Below are positions 24,610-33,188 of a DNA stretch of 64,000 nucleotides, one piece after another. The notes under the pieces were generated by a model, which was not told where the DNA came from, did not search any database, and worked only from the letters and a program-made list of their open reading frames with translations. Source of the DNA: Desulfoscipio geothermicus DSM 3669 (GTDB lineage Bacteria > Bacillota > Desulfotomaculia > Desulfotomaculales > Desulfallaceae). Within the stretch, counting starts at the first letter, position 1; every line of letters starts with the position of its first letter. Made by a program: the position numbers and the translations under genes. The stretch covers positions 62,001-126,000 of the forward strand of contig NZ_FOYM01000002.1 of assembly GCF_900115975.1 (NCBI RefSeq), given 5' to 3'.

Positions 24610-24912
24610 ATGGCCACGCAAGAATCGACCTTTAAGGTAACACTACCTGCAGAACTAAAACCTCTTCTGAGAAAACTTTCGGGTACATCAATTGACGATA
24701 AAGTTAGACTGTCTGTAGCCAATGAATTATTTGTCAACCGGGTCATATCTATAGGGAAGGCAGCGGAGATTGCAGGGAAAACGTATGTTGATTTCATGGA
24801 TATTTTAAAGGAACGGGGTATACCTTGGTACGAATATACAAAGGAAGATCTTAAGCAGGATGAGTTGGCGATTGAGCAAATAATGAAAGACATTGGGAAT
24901 AACCATGAGTAA
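24610..24912 (+). CDS. UPF0175-family small protein (antitoxin-like)
   Basis: A 100-residue protein of the UPF0175 type: ELFVNRVISIGKAAEIAGKTYVDFMDILKERGIPWYEY, seen here as RVISIGKAAEIAGKTYVDFM and ILKERGIPWYEY, is the conserved helix-turn-helix-like core. Members are commonly encoded directly before PIN-domain DUF3368 proteins, as here, and are taken to be antitoxins. The 3' end overlaps the PIN gene start by 8 nt. Confidence 0.82.
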   Translation: MATQESTFKVTLPAELKPLLRKLSGTSIDDKVRLSVANELFVNRVISIGKAAEIAGKTYVDFMDILKERGIPWYEYTKEDLKQDELAIEQIMKDIGNNHE

Positions 24913-25234
24913 AGCCATATGCAATACCAGCCCCATTGTGGCTCTATCGTTAATAGGGCAACTCCAACTGTTATGGGAATTATTTGATGAGGTTTATGTA
25001 CCCAAAGCCGTGTATCGTGAGGTTGCGCGGGGTAGGAACAAGTGCTTTGGCGTTACAAATTTACAGGAAGCGGTTGACTCAGGAAATGTTACTATCTGTT
25101 CAGTTAGAAACCGTGAAATTGTTAACCAACTTTATGGTACGCTGCATTACGGGGAAATCGAAGTTGTTGTCGGAGCCAAGGAACCGTCCCCTATGTTAAC
25201 TTTTGCGTTAAGTAATCCCTTATCTGAATTATAA
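24905..25234 (+). pseudogene. Truncated PIN-domain (DUF3368) toxin
   Basis: The frame starts MSKAICNTSPIVALSLIGQL, the PIN N-terminus with the first acidic metal-binding region, and runs through ARGRNKCFGV to LHYGEIEVVVGAKE. Homologues continue for about 40 more residues with a further catalytic Asp. Here the frame switches to unrelated residues (PSPMLTFALSNPLSEL) after about base 25190, exactly where the reverse complement of a HepT tail begins. The C-terminal part of the PIN fold is therefore missing and the product is probably inactive. Confidence 0.75.
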
Positions 25235-25623
25235 AGTTTTTTATATCACTAAGGTCATTTTCTAAGATGTTATAGAGTTCTTCATCTGTCCACTTCGTTA
25301 TATAAGTGTACCATGCGATTACGATAGCCAGCCATCTCAATAAGTCTTTTGCCTAGCCGGTCATCTACGATACCCTTTTGTTCCAAACCTCTGGCAATAG
25401 CTTTATACTCTGTCGCGAGATCGATTGATCCAGTCTTGGCCATAATATGCCGGCCGATATCAAAGATAGCTTCTAATGACCGGCGCAGGTAACTCTCGGC
25501 AGCCCCGGTTTTAGTTTTATCGTTTAAAAATTCACTCTTCGGGGTCTGGGCTAACTTTTCCAATTCTAACAGGTAATTTGTCATTAAAACCAGCCGTTGT
25601 TCAAGCAAGATATGATTAATCAT
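25191..25623 (-). pseudogene. hepT: HepT-like HEPN (DUF86) toxin, frameshifted near the C-terminus
   Basis: The open frame 25282-25623 encodes 113 residues of a HEPN/DUF86 protein, with ESYLRRSLEAIFDIGRHI and the catalytic R-x4-H-type motif YRNRMVHLYNEV. It stops early after NEVDR. In the +1 frame the expected tail DEELYNILENDLSDIKNF continues to a TAG at 25191, so a one-base change near 25290 (GTGGACAGA in place of GTGACAGA) appears to have shifted the frame. The catalytic motif is upstream of the lesion, so partial activity is possible. It overlaps mntA by 8 nt. Confidence 0.78.
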
Positions 25624-26152
25624 TATATTTAACCTCCTCCAGGACTTCCTGGAGGTATTTCTCCAGGAATGGACGGAAATCAGCGGCGCGGCGGAGAATC
25701 ATCATTTCGTAATCATCTCTTTTCTCCAGGCTATTCTGGTAAACACATATCCCCTTAATAGCTTCCAATTGAAATACCGAATGATTTTCTTCCAACAGCA
25801 CCAAGTCAAGGCGCAAAGGCTTGAAAATATCCTCCATTTCGTTATATAGCTCTGCGTAAAACTTATATCGCTGGCTTGGAGGGGGTAGCGGACCTTCCGT
25901 TACTACACCTACATCCAGGTCAGTTAACGGGTCATCAATTATGATTTTCTCTCCCGCAAGTATTTTCGCTCCCGCCTGGGCTTGTGAGCCAAAAAGATAA
26001 ACCAGTGCTACCCGGTTCTTATGACAAATATATTCTAATTTATTTAAACGGAATTTTAACATACAACCATCTCCCGCTAATTTACAATCATAATAGAGAA
26101 AGAATTCTTTCAGTTCTGCTACCACGTCGGCGGAGGGCTTTTCTTTTCCCAT
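25616..26152 (-). CDS. mntA: MntA-like minimal nucleotidyltransferase antitoxin
   Basis: A 178-residue protein with the nucleotidyltransferase signature VYLFGSQAQAG (Gly55-Ser56) and a downstream DLD (Asp78, Asp80). The spacing between these is longer than usual because of an insertion around 60-75. MntA enzymes AMPylate HepT ribonucleases to neutralise them; the hepT gene follows with an 8-nt overlap. Residues 1-40 form an N-terminal helical extension. No convincing ribosome site precedes the start. Confidence 0.78.
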   Translation of the reverse strand: MGKEKPSADVVAELKEFFLYYDCKLAGDGCMLKFRLNKLEYICHKNRVALVYLFGSQAQAGAKILAGEKIIIDDPLTDLDVGVVTEGPLPPPSQRYKFYAELYNEMEDIFKPLRLDLVLLEENHSVFQLEAIKGICVYQNSLEKRDDYEMMILRRAADFRPFLEKYLQEVLEEVKYND

Positions 26153-26927
26153 CCGGCTACTGGCGATGGTAGCACGGGTCGGCGGTTTCTAACATACCCA
26201 AAAGTTAATGCAGATCCAAATAATTCATGTAACACAGCGGTATGCTTATGTTTAAAACGGATTTTTTCATAGACGATAATCCGGGATTGCGCAGCTCACA
26301 AGGTAGTGGCGATAATTCCTGCTTTTCAATGGCTGTACCGTTCTATTATAACATGATCTGTTCGAAATTGAACTGTTATAAGCTATCGCAAAGCGATTTC
26401 GTTCTTCTCAGACTTTCTGGTGGCAATGTGTTGTGTGGCCGGGATTGAAAAAGATGTTGTCCGCCTCTTCTGTGAGCTTAATTTTTTCACCTTCGTATTG
26501 CTGTAACAGTCAAGACTCGCCGATGAATAGAAGTTGACAAAGCATTATTCTAAAGTGCGAATATACAAAGGAAGATCTTAAATTGTCAAAATAGAACAAC
26601 TCCAACTATTATGGGAGTTATTTGATGAGGTTTATGTACCCAAAGGCGTGTATCGTGAGGTTGCGCGGGGTAGGAACAAGTGCTTTGGCGTTACGAATTT
26701 ACAGGAAGCGGTTGACTCAGGAAATGTTACTATCTAATTGGTTTCCATGTTGTTCTCCTTAAAAGGTTCTGTTGCAATGCCGGCTAATATCAAAGATAGC
26801 TTCTAAATGACAGGCACAAATAGACTCAATTATAAGCTTATGATACCAGCTTTTGGATAATGCAGTCAATCCAGTCATTTTTGAATGCCATTTGGCTGAA
26901 AAGTATTAAACAAGCTATTAAGATAAG
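26153..26927. other. Degenerate interval with gene fragments
   Basis: About 775 bases without an intact gene. A 68-codon frame at 26242-26448 has no ribosome site or recognisable domain. 26558-26820 carries broken copies of the toxin-antitoxin genes described as a separate repeat. The remaining sequence is AT-rich and looks decayed. Confidence 0.55.
26558..26820. repeat. Degenerate partial duplicate of the UPF0175/PIN and HEPN genes
   Basis: 26590-26735 matches 24952-25097 (PIN gene) at about 140 of 146 positions by eye. 26558-26581 matches 24831-24854 (end of the UPF0175 gene) exactly, with the roughly 100 bases between them deleted. 26777 onward resembles 25446-25490 inside the HEPN gene. 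Order and orientation follow the intact locus, so this is a scar of a segmental duplication. Confidence 0.85.
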
Positions 26928-26954
26928 TTAAGTTTCTGGTACTTATACCGATAT
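26928..26954 (+). promoter_or_regulatory. Sigma-28 promoter for fliD
   Basis: TTAAGTTT (26928-26935), 11 nt, ACCGATAT (26947-26954): near-exact sigma-28 consensus at exact spacing, 41 nt before the fliD start. It marks fliD-fliS-fliT-flaG as a late-class operon. Confidence 0.8.
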
Positions 26955-26995
26955 TAATAACATAGTATTTTTCAAAAAGAAAGGCAGTGATAACC

Positions 26996-28537
26996 GTGAC
27001 CTCCAACCTGCGGATCGGCGGATTAGCGTCCGGCATAGATACCGATTCAATTATCAAAGACTTGATGCAGGCGCACCGGATACCCGTGCAAAAATTGGAA
27101 CAGGATAAGCAAATCCTGGAATGGCAGCAGGAGGACTATCGAGAGATTAATACGTCGCTGCGGACTTTCCGGGACACCGTTTTTAATATGAAATTGCAGT
27201 CCACCTACTTGGCCAAAAACGCTTCTTCTTCAAATGAAAGCGTGCTGACGGCTACGGCCGCCAGCACCGCAGCGCCGGGCAGTTATACCGTTACGGTGAC
27301 GAAACTGGCCAAGGGCGTTTCCGTGGCCAGTACCGGCGAATTGGCTGATGAAACAAGCGATAGTGGCACATTAAAAAAGTTGGCGGAACAGTTTACCGGA
27401 CTGCCCGCCACGCTCACTTTTTCGCTTACCGGCAGTCAGGGAAGCAAGGACTTTAGTTTTGATACCGCCAGCAAAACCATTTACGATGTGGTGGCGGAAA
27501 TAAATGACGCGGATCTGGGCATTACCGCCAGTTATGACGGTACATTAAACAGGTTTTTCTTGAACACGACCACCACGGGAACAGACGCCGTTATTAATGT
27601 AACCGCCGACCCCGATAAATTTTTATCCGGGGACGGCACCGGTAATGACAACACGCTTAAACTCAAACTGGTAACCGGCAACAATACCGGCCAGGATGCT
27701 TCTTTTGATTTCGGCGACGCCGCCGGGCTGACCAGTTCCACCAACAACGTGACGGTAAATGGCGTAAACTTGACGCTCAAGGCCGGCGGCACCGCTACCG
27801 TTACCGTTTCTAAAAATACCGACGCCGTATTTGATGCCATTGTCGACTTTATTGACAAGTATAACACCACCATGGAAACAATCAGTGACAAACTATACGA
27901 AGAACGCTACTCCGACTACAAACCGCTTACTGACGAGCAGCGGGAACAGCTTACTGATGACCAGATTGACCAGTGGATAGAAAAAGCCCGCAGCGGCTTG
28001 TTGCGCCACGATCCCACATTATCAAGTATTTTTTCCAACATGCGCATGACCATGTCGGCCACGGTGGACGTTGGCGGGGGGTATGTAAAGGACGGCCAAA
28101 CCGTTTACAGCAACAGCCTGGCCGCCATCGGCATCACCACTACCCAGGATTACATGTCCGGCACCCTGGTAATAGATGAAACAAAACTGCGCGAGGCGGT
28201 GGAACAAGACCCGCAGGGCGTGCTGGACTTGTTCACCAAAAGCGCCGATGATTACAGCCAGAAGGGCATTGCCATGCGGCTGTACGATGATGTAAACAAC
28301 GCCATGGACAGGATTATTGAAAAGGCCGGTAGCGACACCAACTACGATCTGGTGGACGATAGCTTTATCGGTGAAGAAATCAAGGATATCGACGAAAGAA
28401 TTGAAACCATGGAAGAACGACTGCAACAGATAGAGGATCGCTACTGGCGGCAGTTTACGGCCATGGAAAAGGCCATCCAACAAATGAATGCTCAAAGTAT
28501 GTGGTTGATGCAGCAGTTCGGCACGGGCGGTCAGTAA
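26996..28537 (+). CDS. fliD: Flagellar filament cap protein FliD
   Basis: A 513-residue hook-associated protein 2 that caps the growing filament and folds exported flagellin. The N-terminus RIGGLASGIDTDSIIKDLM is the family signature; Thr/Ser/Asp-rich surface domains fill residues about 60-300; the C-terminal coiled-coil (RIETMEERLQQIEDRYWRQF) ends the protein. GTG 26996 is preferred over GTG 26987, since it lies 9 nt after AAAGG and gives the usual MTSNLRIGG start. Confidence 0.95.
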   Translation: MTSNLRIGGLASGIDTDSIIKDLMQAHRIPVQKLEQDKQILEWQQEDYREINTSLRTFRDTVFNMKLQSTYLAKNASSSNESVLTATAASTAAPGSYTVTVTKLAKGVSVASTGELADETSDSGTLKKLAEQFTGLPATLTFSLTGSQGSKDFSFDTASKTIYDVVAEINDADLGITASYDGTLNRFFLNTTTTGTDAVINVTADPDKFLSGDGTGNDNTLKLKLVTGNNTGQDASFDFGDAAGLTSSTNNVTVNGVNLTLKAGGTATVTVSKNTDAVFDAIVDFIDKYNTTMETISDKLYEERYSDYKPLTDEQREQLTDDQIDQWIEKARSGLLRHDPTLSSIFSNMRMTMSATVDVGGGYVKDGQTVYSNSLAAIGITTTQDYMSGTLVIDETKLREAVEQDPQGVLDLFTKSADDYSQKGIAMRLYDDVNNAMDRIIEKAGSDTNYDLVDDSFIGEEIKDIDERIETMEERLQQIEDRYWRQFTAMEKAIQQMNAQSMWLMQQFGTGGQ

Positions 28538-28561
28538 AAAGATTGACAGGGGGTAAAGTTA

Positions 28562-28942
28562 ATGGCTTTAAGCAACCCATATCAAAAGTACCAGCAAAAT
28601 TCAGTTATGAGCGCTGCGCCGGAAGAATTGACACATATGTTGTATAACGGCGGGGTGCGGTTTATCCGCCAGGCCATGCAACATATCGAAGCCAAAGAGC
28701 TGGAAAAAGCGCATGAAAAGTTGGTTCGGGCCCAGGAAATATACGCGCACCTGCAGGACACCCTGAACAGGGATATCGAGATAGCCGGCAATCTGCACAG
28801 CCTGTACGATTTTATAATTCACCAGTTGATGCAGGCCAATATAAAAAAAGATACCGACATTCTCCAAGAAATCGTCGCGCTGACCGAAGATTTGCGCGAC
28901 ACATGGAAAGAGGCCATGGAAAAGGCCCGGGAACAGGGCTAA
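28562..28942 (+). CDS. fliS: Flagellin export chaperone FliS
   Basis: A 126-residue four-helix FliS that binds the C-terminal helices of flagellin and prevents premature polymerisation. Characteristic segments are NPYQKYQQNSVMSAAPEEL and LYDFIIHQLMQANIKKD. The spliced flagellin tail described at 9705-9753 belongs to the FliS-binding region, so unspliced flagellin would probably be a poor client. ATG 28562 follows CAGGGGG. Confidence 0.95.
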   Translation: MALSNPYQKYQQNSVMSAAPEELTHMLYNGGVRFIRQAMQHIEAKELEKAHEKLVRAQEIYAHLQDTLNRDIEIAGNLHSLYDFIIHQLMQANIKKDTDILQEIVALTEDLRDTWKEAMEKAREQG

Positions 28943-28955
28943 GGAGTTGGCAATT

Positions 28956-29432
28956 GTGTTTAACGGCAGGGAACCGTTGCTTAAAACCCGTGCGGCCCTG
29001 CAGAAGAAACTGGCGTTACTGCAGGAGTTTTGTCTAATGACCACGTTGCAGCAACAAGCCCTGGCCGGCGATGACATGCAAAAGTTCAATGAACTCATCG
29101 AAGCGCGTCAGAAAATTATAGATATCGTTGACGGGCTCGATAAGGAAATAATTATCCGTGAGCAAGCCTACCTGGCAAATGCCCGCCAGGCTGTTTTTCA
29201 CAATGCTGCAGCCGAAAAATTGGTACGGGATATGCAACGCCTGAAACAAAACATCCAGGATTGTTTGCTTCAAGTCCAAGAGATTAACCGGCAGGTCATG
29301 CAGGAGTTGGAAGAAAAACATCATGCTCTGGTTAAATCCATGGGTAAACTGCGCACCGCCAGGCAGGCCGATAACTTGTATCGTAAAAAAGCCCGGCAGA
29401 TGCGAGCGTACTTTATTGATAAAAAAAAGTAA
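28956..29432 (+). CDS. Probable flagellar chaperone of the FliT/FlgN type
   Basis: A 158-residue, almost entirely helical protein with coiled-coil character (LLQVQEINRQVMQELEEKHH) and a basic C-terminus. No sharp family motif, but length, fold type and position immediately after fliS match FliT, the chaperone of FliD. GTG 28956 is chosen, 9 nt after AAGGAG; the in-frame TTG 28947 abuts that site. Confidence 0.65.
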   Translation: MFNGREPLLKTRAALQKKLALLQEFCLMTTLQQQALAGDDMQKFNELIEARQKIIDIVDGLDKEIIIREQAYLANARQAVFHNAAAEKLVRDMQRLKQNIQDCLLQVQEINRQVMQELEEKHHALVKSMGKLRTARQADNLYRKKARQMRAYFIDKKK

Positions 29433-29455
29433 AAGCCGGTGGGAGGTGAAGTGTA

Positions 29456-29827
29456 ATGAAAATTGCAGGTATAGACCCCGGGGCGGTTGCCGACCTGAAT
29501 AAGCACAGGCCACCGGCAGTGGCGGAAAAGCAGCACGACGGAGGGGTCGCAGCCAAGCAGACCATAGCGGATACCGATGAACAACGCCAGGGGCAACAGT
29601 ATTCCAGGAAGGAACTGGAGCAGGCTGTTAACAAATTAAACAACACCATGGAATCTTATGTAACGGAACTGCGTTTTGAATTGCACGAAAAAAGCGGGGA
29701 AATTATGGTCAAGGTCATCAATGAGAAAGACAATACTGTAATTCGGGAAATCCCCCCGGAAAAGGTACTGGACATGGTGGCTTATTTTAAAAAGCTATTA
29801 GGTATTATTGTCGATAAGATGATTTAA
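29456..29827 (+). CDS. flaG: FlaG family protein
   Basis: A 123-residue protein with a disordered N-terminal half and a FlaG core: LRFELHEKSGEIMVKVINEKD, seen here as LRFELHEKSGEIMVKVI, then IREIPPEKVLDMVAYFKKL. FlaG affects filament length in several bacteria; the mechanism is unclear. GGGAGGTGA precedes ATG 29456. It is the last gene of the fliD operon and is followed by a terminator. Confidence 0.9.
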   Translation: MKIAGIDPGAVADLNKHRPPAVAEKQHDGGVAAKQTIADTDEQRQGQQYSRKELEQAVNKLNNTMESYVTELRFELHEKSGEIMVKVINEKDNTVIREIPPEKVLDMVAYFKKLLGIIVDKMI

Positions 29828-29863
29828 TTTTAAGAATGATTATCAGAATAACATTATTTCTGA

Positions 29864-29896
29864 CCTCGCCGGCTCAGGCGGGGTATTTTAGTTTTA
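29864..29896 (+). terminator. Terminator after flaG
   Basis: CCTCGCC (29864-29870) pairs with GGCGGGG (29877-29883) around a six-base loop, followed by TATTTTAGTTTT. It ends the fliD-flaG transcript. The following 29897-30103 is AT-rich with no gene or motif recognised. Confidence 0.75.
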
Positions 29897-30103
29897 TCAA
29901 TGGCCGAAAAAAACACCACACTTTCCGTAAGTCAATGGGACATTGGTCATGAAGATATAAGTCTAAAACCCTATTGCTTATTTCCTATTTATCGTTTAAC
30001 CTCTATGATAAAATAGTGTAAATTATTGCATTTTTCTTATTCACCTTGATTAAAACTTTATAAAGCCCTGAAATGATATATTTATTGATTAATCTATATA
30101 ATA

Positions 30104-30132
30104 TTGATATAATTTGTCATAAGATATATAAT
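30104..30132 (+). promoter_or_regulatory. Sigma-A promoter of the early flagellar operon
   Basis: TTGATA (30104-30109), exactly 17 nt, TATAAT (30127-30132). Predicted transcription start near 30139, just ahead of the c-di-GMP riboswitch. This fits housekeeping-sigma transcription of the early genes that include sigD. Confidence 0.75.
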
Positions 30133-30151
30133 TATGTACATTTGACAAAAG

Positions 30152-30240
30152 AATCATACACTGGGCAAACCCGGTGAAAACCGGGGGCGCAAAGCCGTGG
30201 GTCTAAGGTGCAAATCTGCGTTATGATTGCCAGGCTGCAA
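30152..30240 (+). ncRNA. Cyclic di-GMP-I (GEMM) riboswitch
   Basis: The aptamer shows GGGCAAACC (30163-30171), a GAAA-capped P2 stem, GGCGCAAAGCC (30186-30196), GGGTCTAAGG (30199-30208) and ATTGCCAGGCTGC (30226-30238). P1 is closed by AATCATA (30152-30158) with TATGATT (30222-30228). These are the conserved blocks of class I c-di-GMP riboswitches. A terminator lies 30 nt downstream, so ligand binding probably controls read-through into flgB and the rest of the operon. The direction (on or off) cannot be read with certainty; repression of motility by high c-di-GMP is the expected logic. Confidence 0.92.
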
Positions 30241-30268
30241 GTAATAACTTCTATATAAATTAAAAGCG

Positions 30269-30299
30269 GGAAGTCACTTGTGGCTTCCTATTTTTTATT
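30269..30299 (+). terminator. Riboswitch expression-platform terminator
   Basis: GGAAGTCAC (30269-30277) pairs with GTGGCTTCC (30280-30288) with one T.G wobble, followed by TATTTTTTATT. It lies between the c-di-GMP aptamer and flgB; bases 30300-30436 beyond it are AT-rich leader. Confidence 0.85.
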
Positions 30300-30436
30300 G
30301 CAAAAATATTAAAATAAGGGTTATTTTTTCATAAAATGCCTAATAATTAATTTTTTTTGCAGGAATAAAAAAAATAATGTTGAAGATATTCCTCATCAAA
30401 TTAATTTGGAAATATTATACCAACTGGGGGAATTTT

Positions 30437-30844
30437 ATGAACTTATTTAACGATACTCTATCCACTGTTTTGGTCAGGCAAATGGATGCCTGTACCCTGC
30501 GCCAGCAGGTAATTGCCAATAACATTGCCAATATTAATACCCCCGGCTTTAAAAAATTCGAGGTTAATTTTCAGCAGCAGTTGCAGCAAGCGCTGGGAAA
30601 AAGCGACTTTACCATGCGCACCACCAACGCGCGACATATTGCTCCGGGGCAGAGTGGGTTGCAAAACCTGGAACCTGAGGTGGTCCAGGTGGGGGATACC
30701 GCCATGAAAGCCGGTAAAAACAATGTAGATATAGATGAAGAAATGGTTGACCTGGCCGCCAACACCCTTTTATACAGGCTGGCAACCCGGGTGAGAAGCG
30801 ACCGGGCCAACACCATGAGCTATGTAATTAAGGGAGGCAGGTAA
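30437..30844 (+). CDS. flgB: Flagellar basal-body rod protein FlgB
   Basis: A 135-residue proximal rod protein. Near the N-terminus it has the axial family motif QVIANNIANINTPGFKK, and the C-terminal helix has VDLAANTLLYRLATRVRSD. ATG 30437 follows CTGGGGG; an upstream in-frame ATG at 30377 has no ribosome site and would add an atypical N-terminus. First gene of the long operon behind the riboswitch. Confidence 0.94.
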   Translation: MNLFNDTLSTVLVRQMDACTLRQQVIANNIANINTPGFKKFEVNFQQQLQQALGKSDFTMRTTNARHIAPGQSGLQNLEPEVVQVGDTAMKAGKNNVDIDEEMVDLAANTLLYRLATRVRSDRANTMSYVIKGGR

Positions 30845-30846
30845 TC

Positions 30847-31278
30847 ATGGCCCTGTTTGAAAGTTTTCACATCAGCGCATCGGGAATGACGGCCAATCGC
30901 TTTTGGGCCGATTTGATTGCCAATAACGTAGCCAATATCAACAGCACCGGCACGCCGGATGACCCGGCCAACCGTCCTTACCAACGCCAGGTGCCCGTTT
31001 TTGCTGAAGTGTTGAGGCAAAAAATGAACAACGATGCTACTCCGGGCCGAGGGGTGCATGTCACCCGGTTGGTCCACGATAACAGTGAACCGAGGCTGGT
31101 TCACGACCCCGGCCATCCTGACGCTGACCCGGAAACCGGGTACGTAGCTTATCCGAATATTAATATATTAAATGAAATGGTTAATTTAATAGCAGCCACA
31201 AGGGCTTACGAGGCCAATGTCACCGTTTTGGAAGCGTCAAAAAACATGGCTGTCAGCGCCCTGGAAATGGGTCGTTAA
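30847..31278 (+). CDS. flgC: Flagellar basal-body rod protein FlgC
   Basis: A 143-residue rod protein with the N-terminal motif ADLIANNVANINSTGTPD and the C-terminal YPNINILNEMVNLIAATRAY helix typical of FlgC. It assembles on FlgB and FliE in the periplasmic-side rod. Starts 2 nt after flgB, with GGGAGG inside the flgB 3' end. Confidence 0.95.
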   Translation: MALFESFHISASGMTANRFWADLIANNVANINSTGTPDDPANRPYQRQVPVFAEVLRQKMNNDATPGRGVHVTRLVHDNSEPRLVHDPGHPDADPETGYVAYPNINILNEMVNLIAATRAYEANVTVLEASKNMAVSALEMGR

Positions 31279-31307
31279 TACTTTCCTTTGCAGGAGAATG
31301 ATAATTT

Positions 31308-31604
31308 ATGAAAATATTGCCCGCGGCTTTACCGTTGCAACTCGAGCCTGTAAACCAAACACCGGGAAATACAAAAACTGCAAGTAATTCCTTTAATAAT
31401 GTTTTCGACAAAGCCCTTGAAAACTTAAACAGCAGTCAGCTAAATTCCGAAGAAACTGTCAAAAAATTTTTAACCGGCGAAGTCAAGGACTTGCATACGG
31501 TCATGATCGCCCTGGAAGAAGCCAAACTTACCATGCAGCTGGCTGTGGAGGTGCGTAACAAATTAATTGAGGCTTATCAGGAAATGTCACGAATGCAGAT
31601 ATAA
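31308..31604 (+). CDS. fliE: Flagellar hook-basal body complex protein FliE
   Basis: A 98-residue FliE, the adaptor between the MS ring and the rod and an early export substrate. Family features: NSFNNVFDKALENLNSSQ and the C-terminal VMIALEEAKLTMQLAVEVRN helix ending in YQEMSRMQI. Length and operon position between flgC and fliF are standard. Confidence 0.94.
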   Translation: MKILPAALPLQLEPVNQTPGNTKTASNSFNNVFDKALENLNSSQLNSEETVKKFLTGEVKDLHTVMIALEEAKLTMQLAVEVRNKLIEAYQEMSRMQI

Positions 31605-31631
31605 TTACATGTTGGTAGAAGGCGTGGTCGG

Positions 31632-33182
31632 ATGAGCAGCGGAATACTGGATAAATTGCGACAATGGTGGCAGTCCCTTGGATCTTCCCAAAAAGTTTTA
31701 TTTACAGCAAGTTGCGCCGGTATTCTGGTAACCATGGCCTTACTGGGCCAAATGTTATTGCGCCCCGCTTATGCACCATTGTTTACCGAGTTAGAACCGC
31801 AAAATGCAGCCAAGGTCATTGAACAACTGGAAAGCTTACAGACTCCTTATCGCTTGACCAATAACGGCAAAACCATTGAGGTGCCCAAAGACCAGGTTTA
31901 TAAATTACGTATTCAAATGGCCAGCGCCGGTGCATTGTACACAAATGGCGCCGGTTTTGAACTCTTTGACGAAAAGAAATTCGGCATAACGGAGTTTGAA
32001 CAGCATGTGGGCTACCAGCGAGCCCTGCAAGAGGAACTGCGCCGTACCATAGTCCAGCTGAGCGAAGTGGAACAAGCACGGGTGCATTTGGTGCTGCCCC
32101 GGGAAAGCGTTTTTCTGGACGAACAGGTGACGCCTTCCGCTTCCATAGCGCTGAAATTAAAACCTTTTGCCAAGCTGGAACCCAACCAGGTGGAAGGCAT
32201 TCAAAGCTTGGTCATGGGCAGCGTCCAGGGATTGTCCCCGGATAACATACATATTATTGACATGCAGGGCAATGTGCTCAACGACGCCATGAAATCCGGC
32301 GATGACGGATTGCTTTCGGCCTCAACGCTGCAAAGTCTCGGGATTAAAAGGCAATACGAAAAGGAAATGGAAAGCCGGCTGCAGCAAATGTTGAATCGCA
32401 TCCTGGGTCCGGGCCGGGCGGTGGCCATGGTTAGCGCCGATATGGACTTTGACCGGGAAGAAACGGTGCGAACGGAGTTTGGTCCCGGTTCGGTGCTCAG
32501 CGAGCAGACAGTGACCGAAGACGGTTCGGGCGGCGCGGGTAACGGGGGGATACCGGGCATGGACTCCGAAATGCCGGGGACAACCATGCCTTTAGCGGAT
32601 CAGGGTATGGGCGCCGGTTCTAATTATAACCGGGAAGAGCGCACCACCAACTATCAGGTAGATACCACCCAGCAAACGCTGGTGAAAGCGCCGGGCACCA
32701 TCCGCCGCCTTTCGGTATCCGTGGTAGTGGACGGCCAATACACACAGGACCAGCTGGATTCCATCCAGCGGGTGATCGCTTCCGCCATGGGCTACGATGC
32801 CACCCGGGGCGATCAATTAACCGTCTCCGGCATAGAATTCAACGAGGCAGCCGTTCCCAGTTTCGAGGATACGCCTGTAACCACTGCGGCAACGCCGCTT
32901 GATAAGCAGCTTCTGATCCCCGGAGCAGTGGCAGGTGCGTTATTAATTTTATTGATCGCATTTTTCTTGTTCCGGCGGCGGGCCCGTCGGCGCAGAGAAA
33001 TGATGTTACGCCAAAAGGCTGAAGAAGAAGCACTGCGCCGGGCCGCCGAAGAAGCAAAGCAGCCGAAAGAAGAAATCGTAATAGAAGAACCTCAGCCGGG
33101 ATACCGCACCCTGATCAAGGAAATTGCCCGGGAAAAACCGTCCGACGTAGTGGAAATATTAAAAGTATGGTTAAAGGAGTAA
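31632..33182 (+). CDS. fliF: Flagellar MS-ring protein FliF
   Basis: A 516-residue membrane protein forming the MS ring. One transmembrane helix lies near residues 20-43 (VLFTASCAGILVTMALLG) and a second near 430-447 (LLIPGAVAGALLILLIAFF), followed by a very basic stretch and a C-terminal FliG-binding tail (SDVVEILKVWLKE). The ring-building motifs lie between (QRALQEELRRTIVQLSEVEQ region). A Gly/Met-rich insertion occupies about residues 295-330. Confidence 0.95.
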   Translation: MSSGILDKLRQWWQSLGSSQKVLFTASCAGILVTMALLGQMLLRPAYAPLFTELEPQNAAKVIEQLESLQTPYRLTNNGKTIEVPKDQVYKLRIQMASAGALYTNGAGFELFDEKKFGITEFEQHVGYQRALQEELRRTIVQLSEVEQARVHLVLPRESVFLDEQVTPSASIALKLKPFAKLEPNQVEGIQSLVMGSVQGLSPDNIHIIDMQGNVLNDAMKSGDDGLLSASTLQSLGIKRQYEKEMESRLQQMLNRILGPGRAVAMVSADMDFDREETVRTEFGPGSVLSEQTVTEDGSGGAGNGGIPGMDSEMPGTTMPLADQGMGAGSNYNREERTTNYQVDTTQQTLVKAPGTIRRLSVSVVVDGQYTQDQLDSIQRVIASAMGYDATRGDQLTVSGIEFNEAAVPSFEDTPVTTAATPLDKQLLIPGAVAGALLILLIAFFLFRRRARRRREMMLRQKAEEEALRRAAEEAKQPKEEIVIEEPQPGYRTLIKEIAREKPSDVVEILKVWLKE

Positions 33183-33188
33183 TGTGTT

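Noticed and set aside
26242-26448. 68-codon frame in the degenerate interval
   Set aside because: No ribosome site, promoter or recognisable domain; likely chance.
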